From Phoronis australis (taxonomy: Eukaryota > Phoronida > Phoronidae), in assembly GCA_002633005.1 (NCBI GenBank), contig NMRA01000048.1:938416-984478 (forward strand): DNA of 46,063 nucleotides. The letters run 5' to 3'. Both the position numbers and the translations under genes were made by a program. The notes under the pieces were generated by a model. The model ran no database searches, was not told where the DNA came from, and saw only the letters and a program-made list of their open reading frames with translations. Of the stretch, positions 14,701 through 25,248 are shown piece after piece; positions within the stretch are counted from its first letter, which is position 1, and each line of letters begins with the position of its first letter.

Positions 14701-17700
14701 GTAGTTGTGGAAAACTAGAAGAATTCGCTTGCCTTACTTCAGATCTTGATGCTTCTGACAGATGTTATGTCAAAACAAAATCTTTGCCTTTGAAACATTG
14801 TAAAATATCTCCACATTAATAACCACACTGTTTTATGCCCTATTTTTGTGTGTTTTGTGGGCTGTTTATGTGACATCACTGACTCTTATGATCAGGCAAT
14901 GGAGACAGCTGAGATGTATGACAGGATTCATCTACGGACAACGTACTATAACTACGCCAAACATCTCGAGGCCAAGGGAGACATGAACGGTGCCATTCCT
15001 AAGTGAGTAGCCATTGAATATAGATTAACTAAATTAAATGTAGAAAGTCTATTTTTCTGTTTTCACACGTCCAAGAGGATGTGTAAACCAGATTTTTTGA
15101 ATTTTAATTACTTTTAGTTCTTTAAAATGTGGACTAGATTTTATATTTTAATTACACATTGACTGAAATCTTGTAATTGTTAAACTGTCCACAACTTAGT
15201 GATACTTTCTTTGTGAAGGTTTTGTTTTCACTCAAAGATTATTTGAATTGGTTAACAATGATTAATTGTTGCAGTTATGAGAAGTCGGACACACATCGCT
15301 ATGAAGTGCCTAGGATGTTGTTTGATGATCCAAGAGTGCTGGAAGGATATATCATGAAGACCAAGGACAAGTATGATTTGCTGAATTTNGTGATACTTTC
15401 TTTGTGATGGTTTTGTTAAACTGTCCACAACTTAGTGATACTTTCTTTGTGAAGGTTTTGTTTAACTGCCCACAACTTAGTGATACTTTCTTTGTGAAGG
15501 TTTTGTTTAACTGTCCACAACTTAGTGATACTTTCTTTGTGATGGTTTTGTTAAACTGCCCACAACTTAGTGATACTTTCTTTGTGAAGGTTTTGTTTTC
15601 ACTCAAAGATTATTTGAATTGGTTAACAATGATTAATTGTTGCAGTTATGAGAAGTCGGACACACATCGCTATGAAGTGCCTAGGATGTTGTTTGATGAT
15701 CCAAGAGTGCTGGAAGGATATATCATGAAGACCAAGGACAAGTATGATTTGCTGAATTTCCCTGTATCTGCTTTCTTTAATTAGTTAAATGTTGTTAATT
15801 AATTAATTTAAAGTACAAGACTTCTGATGAAGTGTGCTCATGAAACAACTTTCCAGACAAGTTAGTGTGATGAAGGATGCTGTTTGAATGTTTTCATAAT
15901 TGTTTTCTGATGCTGCTATCAAATTCAAATACATGTAACAGTGAGGGCAAAATTTGTACAAAATTTATGCTCCATGACAATTCCATATCACTTAAGCATT
16001 GTCAAGTCGATGGAGCCTTTTCAAAGAATTTTCTTCTTCTTAATGTATGTTATGTTCCTTTACCAGAGCTCTACGTAAATGGTGGGCCCAGTACATGGAG
16101 AGTACAGGTGAAATGGAGACTGCACTTCAGTTCTACGAGGCATCACAAGACTTTTTGTCTCTAGTCAGAGTTTACTGTTACTGTGGCAACCTGGAGAAGG
16201 TAGGATTGTCTTTAATATATATCACTTATTGGCTGTCTTAATTCTTCATTTATTTATTACTAAGTCTCGTTTCTGTTGTAAGTCATTTTACTTCTGTCAA
16301 GGAGGTCTTATTTTGACTGGGATACCTCTGTTAGCTGTATTATACAAATATTTACACTTGAAAGAATTTGATGATATTTTTAGAAGATGCCTGTCAGAGA
16401 GGATCAGGGACTAGTTCTTGAAATTTTAGAGTTGATGCCAGGTGCTGTAACTGTTGAGTGCCTGTTTTGTAACAAATGTTTGATGACATTGAAACATAAT
16501 GCCTCTTAACTGTAGTATGCATACTCATGTGAGTATGCATACTACAGTTAAGAGGCATACTCGCATACTCACACGAGTATGACCATGGAAGCATGCTGTG
16601 TGAGCATAAAAATCTCACCAATTTCAGACAAAAATGACAAAAATAATTGTCAAAAAGGTCTATTTTCATTTTTCAAAGGCTTTTTTAACATTGAATGCCC
16701 ACAAAACATTGTCCAATGATAGCTATGGCATAGAAGTTGGTGAAGCATTTATTTGGCTCTACTTATTTTATATGCAAAAGTGATAAAATAGAATTTTACT
16801 TATTGGCCGTAATGTGTCCTTAAATGGTGAGATTTGATTGTTTTAATTGTTATATTGCCATCGAAGTAAATGAAGAGTGCATGAGTTTCATGGTCAGTTA
16901 TACTTGACAATACTCTTCATGAGAGGACACACGCACACTTATTACTGGTGACCTCTATGTTTCATGGTCAGGTATACTTGACAATACTCTTCATGAGAGG
17001 ACACGTATACTTATTACTGGTGACCTCTGTGTTTCATGGTCAGGTGTACTTGACAATACTCTTCATGAGAGGACACACGTACACTTATTACTGGTGACCT
17101 CTGTGTTTCATGGTCAGGTATACTTGACAATACTCTTCATGAGAGGACACACGTACACTTATTACTGCTGACCTCTGTGTTTCTCTTCAGGCGGCTGAGA
17201 TTTGCAATGAAACTGGTGATAGGGCGGGCTGTTATCACTTGGCTAGACAGTATGAGGCACAGGATAATGTACGAGAGGCCATTCACTTCTTCACTAGGGC
17301 TCTTGCCTACGGGAATGCTATCAGGCTGTGTAAGGTGAGTGCGGATTGGCTGTTAATCATTCTTATTAAATTTTTTTTGGATTGACTGGTAGTCCTCAAT
17401 GTAAAGCTACTGAAAACTTTTAAATCTTCCATGATGTTCAATTAATTTTCTAATTTCTTTCATGACTTTCAACTTGCTTTTGATCAAATTCGTCAACCTT
17501 TGTTGAATGTTACTGTATTATTTGTTTTCCAGGACAACGGACTTGAAGACCAGCTGATGAACTTGGCTCTGCTGAGTAAGCCTGAGGACATGATTGAGGC
17601 AGCGCGGTACTACGAGGAGATGCAAGGGAGACAGGATAAGGCGGTGATGCTGTACCACAAAGTGAGTCAGTTTACATTGTATGGTGGTTGTGTTGTACCT

Positions 17701-20700
17701 ACATGATTGTGTTAAATTAACTGTACTGTGCGAGTTGGTCAAGCTGTACATCAAGGTGAGTTAGTAAACTGTGCCAACTGATCACATTGTACCACACGAT
17801 GATTTGAAGTACTGTGAAAGTTGGTCATACTTTACCACAACATGAGTTGTTATACAATGTGAGTAGATCATGTTGTACCATAAGAGATGTTGGTGCACTG
17901 TGTGAGTCATTCATGCTTTTGCACTGTGTTCTGTCTTCTAGCTGAACTGTGTGTGGCAGTTAACTACGATTTGATTACCTGTTCATACACATGTAGAGAA
18001 GGACTTTGCTCATTTGTTCTGAGGTTGATATTTGGTTGATTGAAATTGCAAGGGTTAACTTTGTCCTGTAGTTTTATTTTCTGGTTGGAGGATTGTTTGT
18101 CAAAGTTTAAGCAGCCAGTGGTCTGTGCTGGATACAGTGCATTGGTGTCCTTTTGATGTGTACTGCTTGGTCTGAAGATAATTAGGCATTTCTCAGGTTG
18201 TAGCCGTGATGTGATTCATTATGTTTTGTAGTGAATTTTCCATTAACCTTTAATGTTTCTTCCAGGCTGGTCACTTCTCCAAGGCTCTTGAGCTTGCCTT
18301 CAGTTCGCGCCAGTTTGGGGCCCTGCAACTTATCTCTGAGGACCTGGACAGTAACACAGACCCTGAGTTGTTGCAAAGGTGTGCTGATTTCTTCATGGAG
18401 AACAGCCAGTTTGATCGGGCAGTCGACCTGCTGGCCGCTGGGAAAAAGGTTGGTGGAGGGTGGCTAGTTGATGCATTGAACACACCAAAAGTAAACTAAG
18501 GAAGTGTTGTTTCATTGGCCCATAATGCTGAGTAATTCTTCTTACTTTGAAAATGATTGTGAATGACTCTTTGTTGTGACAGATTCCTTATTGGAGAATA
18601 CCATTTCTGCCTTATGTTGTTAACTTTCTAGTAAATTCTTCCACATTGCCGCTAATGATCCAGGGTTACTATGACAACACATTCTGCCTGTGCCCAGCCA
18701 CTGTTACAAGGAATTTAGAGTCATTTTTTGCATGTTCAAAAGTGTGATATAAATTACGAAAAGTCAGACCCAAATTTATAAATGATCTTTCAAATTCCAT
18801 AAAATAGACAAATTAGAATAGTTGGGTATTCTGAGGATTACTTGGCACAGTTTTGAAAGAAGGCTTATTTTCTAAGGTTTTGGTCCTCAGTCCTAATTAT
18901 GATCCTGTCATATATATCTATTGTAGCTTAAGGTTATATGAACAAACAACGATCTGTGGAAGCAGTAAATAGAAACCAGTCACATTGTAGATAGACATTT
19001 TTGCGTAAGAAGGTTTTTTTCTAATGAATGATTTATATTTAAATGACTGTTTTCCACAGTACTGGGAGGCCCTCAGGTTGTGCAGTGATCAGAATGTCCC
19101 TATGACCGAGGAACTGGCCGAGAAACTGACCATGCAAAAGGGTGTCACTGAAGAAGAGAATGCAGAGAGGAACAAAGTGCTGGAGGCCATCGCCGAGATC
19201 TGCATGAATCAGCGCCAGCACCATCTGGCGACTAAAAAGTTTACACAAGCTGGCAATCGTGTGAAGGTATGAGCAGTGAAGAATGTTTCACTCTATGTCC
19301 ATATAGTTAGAATAGGACTCAGTGAATACAGCTGCAGATCATTAAAGGGCCTTCATGATGCTCCTTTTAATTCATCGTCATCTTAAAAATTTTAGTGCAA
19401 GACAGTTCACTTGAAAGTTTCTTCCAAAATCTCGACATTTTATCAATTAGAATTAAGAGTGAATTTATAACATTAAATTTTGAATTTTTGTTGTCATCCA
19501 GAAATTTCCCCAAGACTGCCAAAAAACTCCCTAAAAAATGCACATCGGTGTAGGACTGTCTGTAAGTTACTAAATGTTTCTATCTTTTGATGCAGTACAT
19601 GCCAAAAATATTTGGACAAAATTCCATCTGGTAATTTTTCTCATCGTTTGATTGAGAAAGTGTTATCATCATAATAATCAGTGCGCTCACTTTTCCTTCT
19701 TTTCAGGCAATGAAAGCTCTTTTGAAGTCTGGCGACACAGAGAAGATCATTTTCTTTGCTGGCGTCTCACGCCAGAAAGAGATATATGTGATGGCCGCCA
19801 ACTACTTACAATCTTTAGATTGGAGGAAGGAACCAGAGATCATGAAGAACATTATTAGTTTCTACACAAAAGGACGTGCGCTTGACTCACTGTCAAGCTT
19901 CTATGACGCGTGTGCTCAGGTAAAATAGTAGTCTATTAATTCAAGGAATTTCATTTAAGGCGCTACTGTCATATTCCACATGCATTGTGGGATGTTTGTC
20001 TGCTTGTAAACATGTGGCGCCATCACTTATATGTTGTGTATTCTGTAACATGTAATTTGTGTTTGGAGTGATGAGATTTAATTTCAGTTTCAACTTGTGA
20101 TTCATTCCTAAAGAATCACGCACAAGATACAATAAGAGCTTCACTTTCAGTCTTTGTATATTATGGTTGACTAGGCTTGTACTCACACTAAAAAGCATTT
20201 TGCATTCGACCAGTACTTTCAACTCGGGTGCGCTCAAGTGACATGTTGTTTTCTGACATTAACTATGATATGTCACTGTATGTGTATTACTCTACAAATG
20301 TCCCACAATGCACGACAGCAACACCACTGTGTGTGTACTACTCTACAAAGGTCCCACAATGCATGACAGCAACACCACTGTATGTGTACTACTCTACAAA
20401 TGTCCCACAATGCATGACAGCAACACCACTGTATGTGTACTACTCTACAAATGTCCCACAATGCACCACAGCAACACCACTGTATGTGTACTACTCTACA
20501 AATGTCCCACAATGCACCACAGCAACACCACTGTATGTGTATTACTCTACAAATGTCCCACAATGCACGACAGCAACACCACTGTATGTGTACTACTCTA
20601 CAAAGGTCCCACAATGCACGACAGCAACACCACTGTATGTGTACTACTCTACAAATGTCCCACAATGCATGACAGCAACACCACTGTATGTGTACTACTC

Positions 20701-23700
20701 TACAAATGTCCCACAATGCACCACAGCAACACCACTGTATGTGTACTACTCTACAAATGTCCCACAATGCACGACAGCAACACCACTGTATGTGTACTAC
20801 TCTACAAATGTCCCACAATGCACGACAGCAACACCATTGTATGTGTACTACTCTACAAAGGTCCCACAATGCACCACAGCAACACCACTGTATGTGTACT
20901 ACTCTACAAATGTCCCACAATGCACCACAGCAACACCACTGTATGTGTACTACTCTACAAATGTCCCACAATGCACCACAGCAACACCACTGTATGTGTA
21001 TTACTCTACAAATGTCCCACAATGCACCACAGCAACACCACTGTATGTGTATTACTCTACAAAGGTCCCACAATGCACGACAGCAACACCACTGTATGTG
21101 TATTACTCTACAAAGGTCCCACAATGCACCACAGCAACACCACTGTATGTGTACTACTCTACAAAGGTCCCACAATGCACGACAGCAACACCACTGTATG
21201 TGTACTACTCTACAAATGTCCCACAATGCACGACAGCAACACCACTGTATGTGTACTACTCTACAAAGGTCCCACAATGCACGACAGCAACACCACTGTA
21301 TGTGTACTACTCTACAAAGGTCCCACAATGCACGACAGCAACACCACTGTATGTGTACTACTCTACAAAGGTCCCACAATGCACGACAGCAACACCACTG
21401 TATGTGTACTACTCTACAAATGTCCCACAATGCACCACAGCAACACCACTGTATGTGTACTACTCTACAAATGTCCCACAATGCACCACAGCAACACCAC
21501 TGTATGTGTATTACTCTACAAATGTCCCACAATGCACGACAGCAACACCACTGTATGTGTACTACTCTACAAAGGTCCCACAATGCACGACAGCAACACC
21601 ACTGTATGTGTACTACTCTACAAATGTCCCACAATGCACGACAGCAACACCACTGTATGTGTATTACTCTACAAATGTCCCACAATGCACCACAGCAACA
21701 CCACTGTATGTGTACTACTCTACAAAGGTCCCACAATGCACCACAGCAACACCACTGTATGTGTACTACTCTACAAATGTCCCACAATGCACGACAGCAA
21801 CACCACTGTATGTGTATTACTCTACAAAGGTCCCACAATGCACCACAGCAACACCACTGTATGTGTACTACTCTACAAAGGTCCCACAATGCACGACAGC
21901 AACACCACTGTATGTGTACTACTCTACAAAGGTCCCACAATGCACGACAGCAACACCACTGTATGTGTACTACTCTACAAATGTCCCACAATGCACCACA
22001 GCAACACCACTGTATGTGTATTACTCTACAAATGTCCCACAATGCACGACAGCAACACCACTGTATGTGTATTACTCTACAAAGGTCCCACAATGCACGA
22101 CAGCAACACCACTGTATGTGTATTACTCTACAAAGGTCCCACAATGCACGACAGCAACACCACTGTATGTGTATTACTCTACAAAGGTCCCACAATGCAC
22201 GACAGCAACACCATAGATGAAGTCTCGTGAATTAATCTTATGACAACTAGCCATCATGGCGAAACGTGTATTTATCACTTCTTTTAAGTGAATGAGGCTA
22301 TGACTGTTAAATTTAATTTCATGAGCATCGCAATCAGTATGATTGCATCTTAAAATCAAATGCAGTAGCGCTCAAAATATTTTTAACCTGGTGCGTTTTA
22401 TTTCCCGAAGTAGGATAGTTATAGAAATGCATTGCTGATCTCTTGTGAAAAAAAATCACTGACGTATAGGTTTCTTTTTGGAAATTTGAGTTGCCTGGGA
22501 TTTATTATTAATTTCAATTAATGTTAGGTTGAAATCGATGAGTATCAGAACTACGACAAAGCCCTCGGAGCGTTGAATGAGGCAGCCAAATGTCTGTCAA
22601 AGGCTAAAATGAAGAACCAGTCACTCCAGGAAGAGAAGCTAGTTGGTCTGAAGCAGAAGATCAATTTCATTAAGAAATTTGTGCAAGCCAGAAGGTAATG
22701 CCTCCTCACCTTGTGATAGAGCATTAAAGAATGATACAGATAGTGAGAAAACTTTTATTTAATTCATTACAACTTTATTGGTCACTTTTCATCTTAAAGT
22801 TTGCTTTTTCACAAAACTGTGCACGGCTGTAACCAGAGATAATTGAACTGTAGAGCTACAGTTTTCTTTTGCTTAAAACTTTTGTTCACCATTTCGTGTT
22901 TGCCTGTTGAACTTTCTTGTTTTTGGACTAATGACTGTTAAATGGAACATGGTAAAATGTTCCCCGTAACTGTCAGTTACATTGACCAGACAAGCAATTG
23001 TAGTTACCTGCTCCATTTGGAATGTTGACGCTTTCAACTGTTTACTTAAACGATTCCCAACTTTTGAAGGGTGTATCCTGAGGACCCTGATGAAGCCATT
23101 AAACACTGCCAAGTGTTATTAGAAGAGGATGAGATCGATTCTGCTGTAAGGATTGGTGATATATTTGGCTTCATCGTCGAACATTATGCAAGGACTGAGA
23201 ACTTTAAGGGGGTAAGAGATGGCATTGTATTGTTCGTTTGTAAAAAATTGGATGTGTGCTTGTTGAGAAGTGTGTAGTGTTGAATTAATCTAGCATTTTG
23301 CTCAAATTTCATTTTAACATCTATACACAAATTCAATAAAAATTCTTCAGTTTGGGAGCATACGTGGTACTAAGTTAAATAGTAATTAAAGATTCTGTCA
23401 AGAGGGTGTGCTCATCATCAGTGATGATGAGTAAAATGCAAGCCAACCAGTAAAATGGAATCGCCCACTGAAAAAAATTAGTTATATTTTAGAATGGCCT
23501 CCTGAATAAGGTGCTCAAAATTCATACCTTTACGTAATTGAAACAATGGTCCCCTCTCATATAAATGCATACCTTTACGTAATTGAAACAATGGTCCCCT
23601 CTCATATAAATGCATTTACCTTTACGTAATAACATAGTCCCATTTCCTGTGAATGCCTCCATATTTGTGTTGTCTAAGTAGTCAATATTGAGTCTCTTCT

Positions 23701-23979
23701 TTGCTCTTTCTTTTATCATTGCTGTTACTGTTTTTCCAGGCATACGCTTGTATGGAGGAGATGAGGAAGCGTATACCAAATGTCAACATGGCCTACTATG
23801 TGGGTGTGAAGACAATAGAAGCCGTACACAAGGCTCTGGACATACCACTAGGACGGGGAATGGGAGCGGAGAAGAACGGCATAAAAATGAATGGTTCTCT
23901 TGAAGACGAAGATGGGGATATTGATGGAGAGGAAGTTGAGGAGGATGTGGTGGACGATTTTGACGAGAGCAACGTATAG
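1525..23979 (+). CDS. IFT140: IFT140, intraflagellar transport protein 140 (3' part of gene, 27 exons)
   Basis: IFT140 is a core subunit of the IFT-A complex. It acts in cilia in dynein-driven retrograde transport and in import of membrane cargo, together with IFT144/WDR19, IFT122 and IFT139. Exons joined in phase at GT-AG borders: 1525-1700, 1868-1956, 2417-2520, 3239-3381, 4110-4202, 5000-5110, 5379-5457, 5877-5968, 6623-6750, 8107-8224, 8645-8787, 9278-9461, 9817-9948, 12474-12694, 13504-13669, 14342-14437, 14896-15002, 15275-15370 (or its copy 15646-15741), 16067-16199, 17191-17334, 17533-17661, 18266-18448, 19060-19266, 19707-19919, 22528-22694, 23070-23211, 23740-23979. They encode 1277 residues and a TAG stop, about the length expected after residue ~210 of the ~1460-residue vertebrate protein. 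No exon contains a frameshift or stop, so the gene looks functional. The start codon is outside the window. Identity rests on remembered vertebrate sequence, with long near-identical blocks. Confidence 0.97.
3540..3625 (-). repeat. tRNA-derived SINE-like fragment
   Basis: Read on the minus strand there is an A-box-like CTATTGGTTGGGCG, then about 30 nt later a B-box-like GGTTCTAATCC, the spacing and order of an internal RNA polymerase III promoter. It lies in an IFT140 intron. No intact cloverleaf was confirmed, so I call it a tRNA-derived fragment and not a tRNA gene. Confidence 0.45.
4511..4742. repeat. MITE, GGTAAAATCTCACC family, copy A
   Basis: The left end is ATGGTAAAATCTTGCTAATT and the right end, reverse-complemented, is TACGGTAAAATCCCACCAAT. 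It shares an ATGGCGGCCA segment near the left end with copy B at 12853. It is about 230 bp, in an IFT140 intron, with no open frame. Related copies are at 12853, 16606 and 42395. Confidence 0.6.
5597..5648. repeat. Short inverted repeat (15-bp arms)
   Basis: Arms TTTGAGAACCAGTTT and AAACTGGTTCTCAAA are perfect complements around a 22-nt loop. The arms and the loop motif CCACTGAATAATGG also occur inside the inverted-repeat element at 35375-35495, so this is likely a fragment of the same family. Confidence 0.6.
9278..12694 (+). CDS. IFT140: IFT140 linker exons between propellers and TPR region
   Basis: Three exons (9278-9461, 9817-9948, 12474-12694). The first ends in a poorly conserved charged stretch. 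The second holds the conserved segment with EHG and EVPYFYF (EVPYYYF in vertebrates). The third starts with a Ser/Gln/Glu-rich spacer ([15 protein letters not shown]) that differs from vertebrates, then enters the highly conserved [17 protein letters not shown] and [11 protein letters not shown] block that opens the alpha-solenoid. The donor after 12694 is GTTTGT, a weak but phase-correct site. The 2.5-kb intron between the last two exons carries a 25-bp tandem array. Confidence 0.92.
9686..9805 (+). repeat. 24-bp tandem repeat x5 ending 11 nt before an IFT140 exon
   Basis: The unit CGATGAGTCACTAGTGTCATGTTA is repeated five times with no change. The array stops just before CTCCAATACAG, the acceptor of the exon at 9817, so it occupies the usual branch-point and pyrimidine-tract zone. 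Confidence 0.95.
10501..10660 (+). repeat. 25-bp tandem repeat x6
   Basis: The unit TGGTGGAAACTGGAAATATATACAA has six copies plus a partial one, with one C/T change in the fourth. It lies in the 2.5-kb IFT140 intron after 9948. It leaves several frames open on both strands, but these have no coding character. Confidence 0.95.
12853..12989. repeat. MITE, GGTAAAATCTCACC family, copy B
   Basis: The ends are exact complements: TATGGTAAAATCTC on the left, GAGATTTTACCATA on the right. At 137 bp it is the shortest copy here. It lies in the IFT140 intron after 12694. Confidence 0.75.
13504..23979 (+). CDS. IFT140: IFT140 TPR/alpha-solenoid exons and acidic C terminus
   Basis: These exons encode tetratricopeptide-like helical pairs, with signature blocks [69 protein letters not shown] and [15 protein letters not shown]. 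All are nearly identical to vertebrate IFT140. The protein ends in a run of Asp/Glu ([19 protein letters not shown]), like the acidic vertebrate C terminus. The 18266-18448 exon uses a GTTGGT donor. The exon at 23070 follows an acceptor with a weak pyrimidine tract (CTTTTGAAG). The 2.6-kb intron before 22528 is mostly one minisatellite. Confidence 0.95.
13735..14190. repeat. Dispersed repeat: one arm of the foldback family seen at 44385
   Basis: Over about 450 bp this matches 44385-44760 in order: CTAATCTAGTAT, TAAACTTGACAA, AGAGCTTACAGTCA, ATAATTGCTGGA and GAGAGAGCTGGACTATG. It ends in a tail (GATACTCATCCCACAG) that is also found at 45285-45305. It lies in an IFT140 intron. Confidence 0.8.
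15275..15370 (+). CDS. IFT140: IFT140 32-codon TPR exon, first copy
   Basis: The exon encodes [19 protein letters not shown] and the run to KTKDK, a conserved IFT140 block. The acceptor is GTTGCAG and the donor AA|GTATGA. At 96 bp it can be skipped or repeated without a frameshift. A copy identical over the whole exon and its near flanks lies at 15646. The first copy's downstream flank breaks off at an N (15389), 19 bases after the exon, where the minisatellite begins. Only one copy is needed to match other IFT140 proteins, and the copy before the N is the likelier assembly duplicate. Confidence 0.75.
15389..15389. other. Single undetermined base at a duplication junction
   Basis: One N separates the first copy of the 96-bp exon and its flank from a 45-bp minisatellite that leads into the second copy. 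The sequence to its right starts in the middle of a repeat unit, as expected where two overlapping contigs or haplotypes were joined. Confidence 0.7.
15390..15608 (+). repeat. 45-bp minisatellite, about 4.5 copies
   Basis: The unit begins GTGATACTTTCTTTGTGA and ends CCACAACTTA. There are four full units (starts 15390, 15435, 15480, 15525) and a fifth that runs into unique sequence. One unit of the same family lies upstream of the first exon copy (about 15176-15222). The units alternate between GATGG/GTTAA and GAAGG/GTTTA variants. Confidence 0.9.
15646..15741 (+). CDS. IFT140: IFT140 32-codon TPR exon, second copy
   Basis: Same exon as 15275-15370, with the same acceptor and the same GTATGA donor. 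This copy continues into normal intron (CTGAATTTCCCTGTATCTGC) and then the next exon at 16067, so it is the one most easily taken as the true exon. If both copies were spliced in, the reading frame would stay open and 32 residues would be repeated. Confidence 0.8.
16499..16558. repeat. Perfect 60-nt hairpin
   Basis: A 29-bp arm beginning ATGCCTCTTAACTGTAG is followed by TG and then its exact reverse complement. It is in the IFT140 intron after 16199. Shorter related pieces (CATACTCGCATACTCACACG) follow directly, so it may have formed by local inverted duplication. Confidence 0.95.
16606..16836. repeat. MITE, GGTAAAATCTCACC family, copy C
   Basis: Left part AAAATCTCACCAATTTCAGAC; right part TGTCCTTAAATGGTGAGATTT, its approximate complement. 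The outer ends are degraded. Length and internal motifs match copies A and D. Confidence 0.6.
16885..17178 (+). repeat. 72-74-bp tandem repeat x4 abutting an IFT140 acceptor
   Basis: Units begin GTTTCATGGTCAG and end GGTGACCTCT(A/G)T, with starts at 16885, 16959, 17031 and 17105. The last unit runs straight into TTTCTCTTCAG, the acceptor of the exon at 17191. Confidence 0.95.
20275..22213 (+). repeat. 51-bp minisatellite, about 38 copies
   Basis: The unit contains CTCTACAAA(T/G)GTCCCACAATGCA followed by (CG/CC/TG)ACAGCAACACCA and CTGTATGTGTA(C/T)TA. Variation is limited to four or five positions, which recur in different combinations along the array. All three forward frames and one reverse frame stay open for 500-660 codons because the unit is 17 codons long and lacks stops; this is not evidence of coding. 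It fills most of the IFT140 intron between 19919 and 22528. A single reverse-oriented TGCATTGTGGGA core lies upstream at about 19980. Confidence 0.98.
23523..23641 (+). repeat. 45-bp tandem duplication (2.6 copies)
   Basis: The unit starts CATACCTTTACGTAATTG and contains GGTCCCCTCTCATATAAATG. There are two identical units and a degenerate third, about 100 bp before the last IFT140 exon. Confidence 0.9.
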
Positions 23980-24070
23980 TGCTGCCATCTTGTGGGAAAT
24001 TGTGTCTGTTTGGAATCGAGTTACAGTTCCATGTGAACTTTGTCCTGATGTTCTTCATCAATAGAAACTG

Positions 24071-24160
24071 GTGTCATCTTATTGTAAACTGGTTGGCACT
24101 GTGTCATCTTATTGTAAACTGGTTGGCACTGTGTCATCTTGTTGTAAACTGGTTGGCTCT
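24071..24160 (+). repeat. 30-bp tandem repeat x3 in the IFT140 3'UTR
   Basis: Three copies of a unit reading GTGTCATCTTATTGTAAACT then GGTTGGCACT, with an A/G change and a final GGCTCT in the third copy. Confidence 0.92.
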
Positions 24161-25248
24161 GTTCGAAGTGTGAAACTTAAAATCAATAGATGGGTGTTGA
24201 GCGTATGTATTTAAAAAAAATTATTGAATAACTTGAGGTGGCGTTCACCTGAACATCCTTTTGTTGTGAGTTACATTGAAGTATGTCAGACACTTCATTA
24301 GTAAGAGTCAAATAAAACTTTTGCAAATGTAGACAGCAAAGTATACATCATAAGTAAGCAAATTGTGCACATTTGCAGAACAAAAAATATTTATTGGGCA
24401 TTCAGAAAGATTTGACGGGTGCTTTACGTTCTAACTGAACTGTATATGTTTGCGGTGGCTCACAGCTGAACATGGGCAATTTATTTCACAGTGAATATTT
24501 GGGTGTGTACATTAGACAAAATACCACCTTAGTGACATGTATGTGTCTCAATGGGTGGCAGTGAGTCCCCAGGTGTTCACTTCAATTCTTGCCTATGGAA
24601 GTCATTTGTAGTGTACTGCAGGATTTAAAGTTTAACACAGAATGGGTTTTATAGGACGCTGTTTTTCTTTCATACGTGTTTGTAGAACATATGGAGTATT
24701 TCATGTAATGCAAGTTTTTACATCCAGCTATGTTAAATGCTCGCATGTTTTGTCTGAGGTGGTAACTGATCTGAATGAGTTTCCTTAGTTACTTCTTAGG
24801 AATTAAGAATGATTAAGTCGAGCTGATCTAATCTTTAATAATTCGGTTTTACAAAAAGGATTATATGAGACTTTATTTAATGTTTAATGTTTTTATGAAT
24901 CTCTGACACACAAAACTTGGCTTGTTACTTACTTAGTAAATGATTTATCAGTAAAGTCAACCAAAATTTTCATGTTAGTTAATAACATTCCATTAAGCTT
25001 TCCGTCCAGAATATTTTTCCAGTGTTGTGGCCTTCCTGTGGAAAAATGGAAAAGTTGCAGCAATTTTCCATGTAAATACACAATTTGCTTGTAATCAACT
25101 TCTCGCCTTAAATTGTGAATTGGAGGATTACTCAGAATATGTAGTCTACAGAAAACTCCAGTTTATACTTATGATTGGTAATTTAAGTCAAAATCACTTG
25201 TTTTGTATGTTTGGTAAGGCGTGAATGTGTCGGGAACAATTTGTTGAA

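Noticed and set aside
15275-15741. Mutually exclusive exon pair in IFT140
   Set aside because: The copies are identical, so there is no reason for selection of alternatives; the N between them points to an assembly join.
20228-22230. Open frames of 510-662 codons on several frames
   Set aside because: They are read-throughs of the 51-bp minisatellite (17 codons, no stop); three forward frames and one reverse frame are open at once, which real genes do not show.
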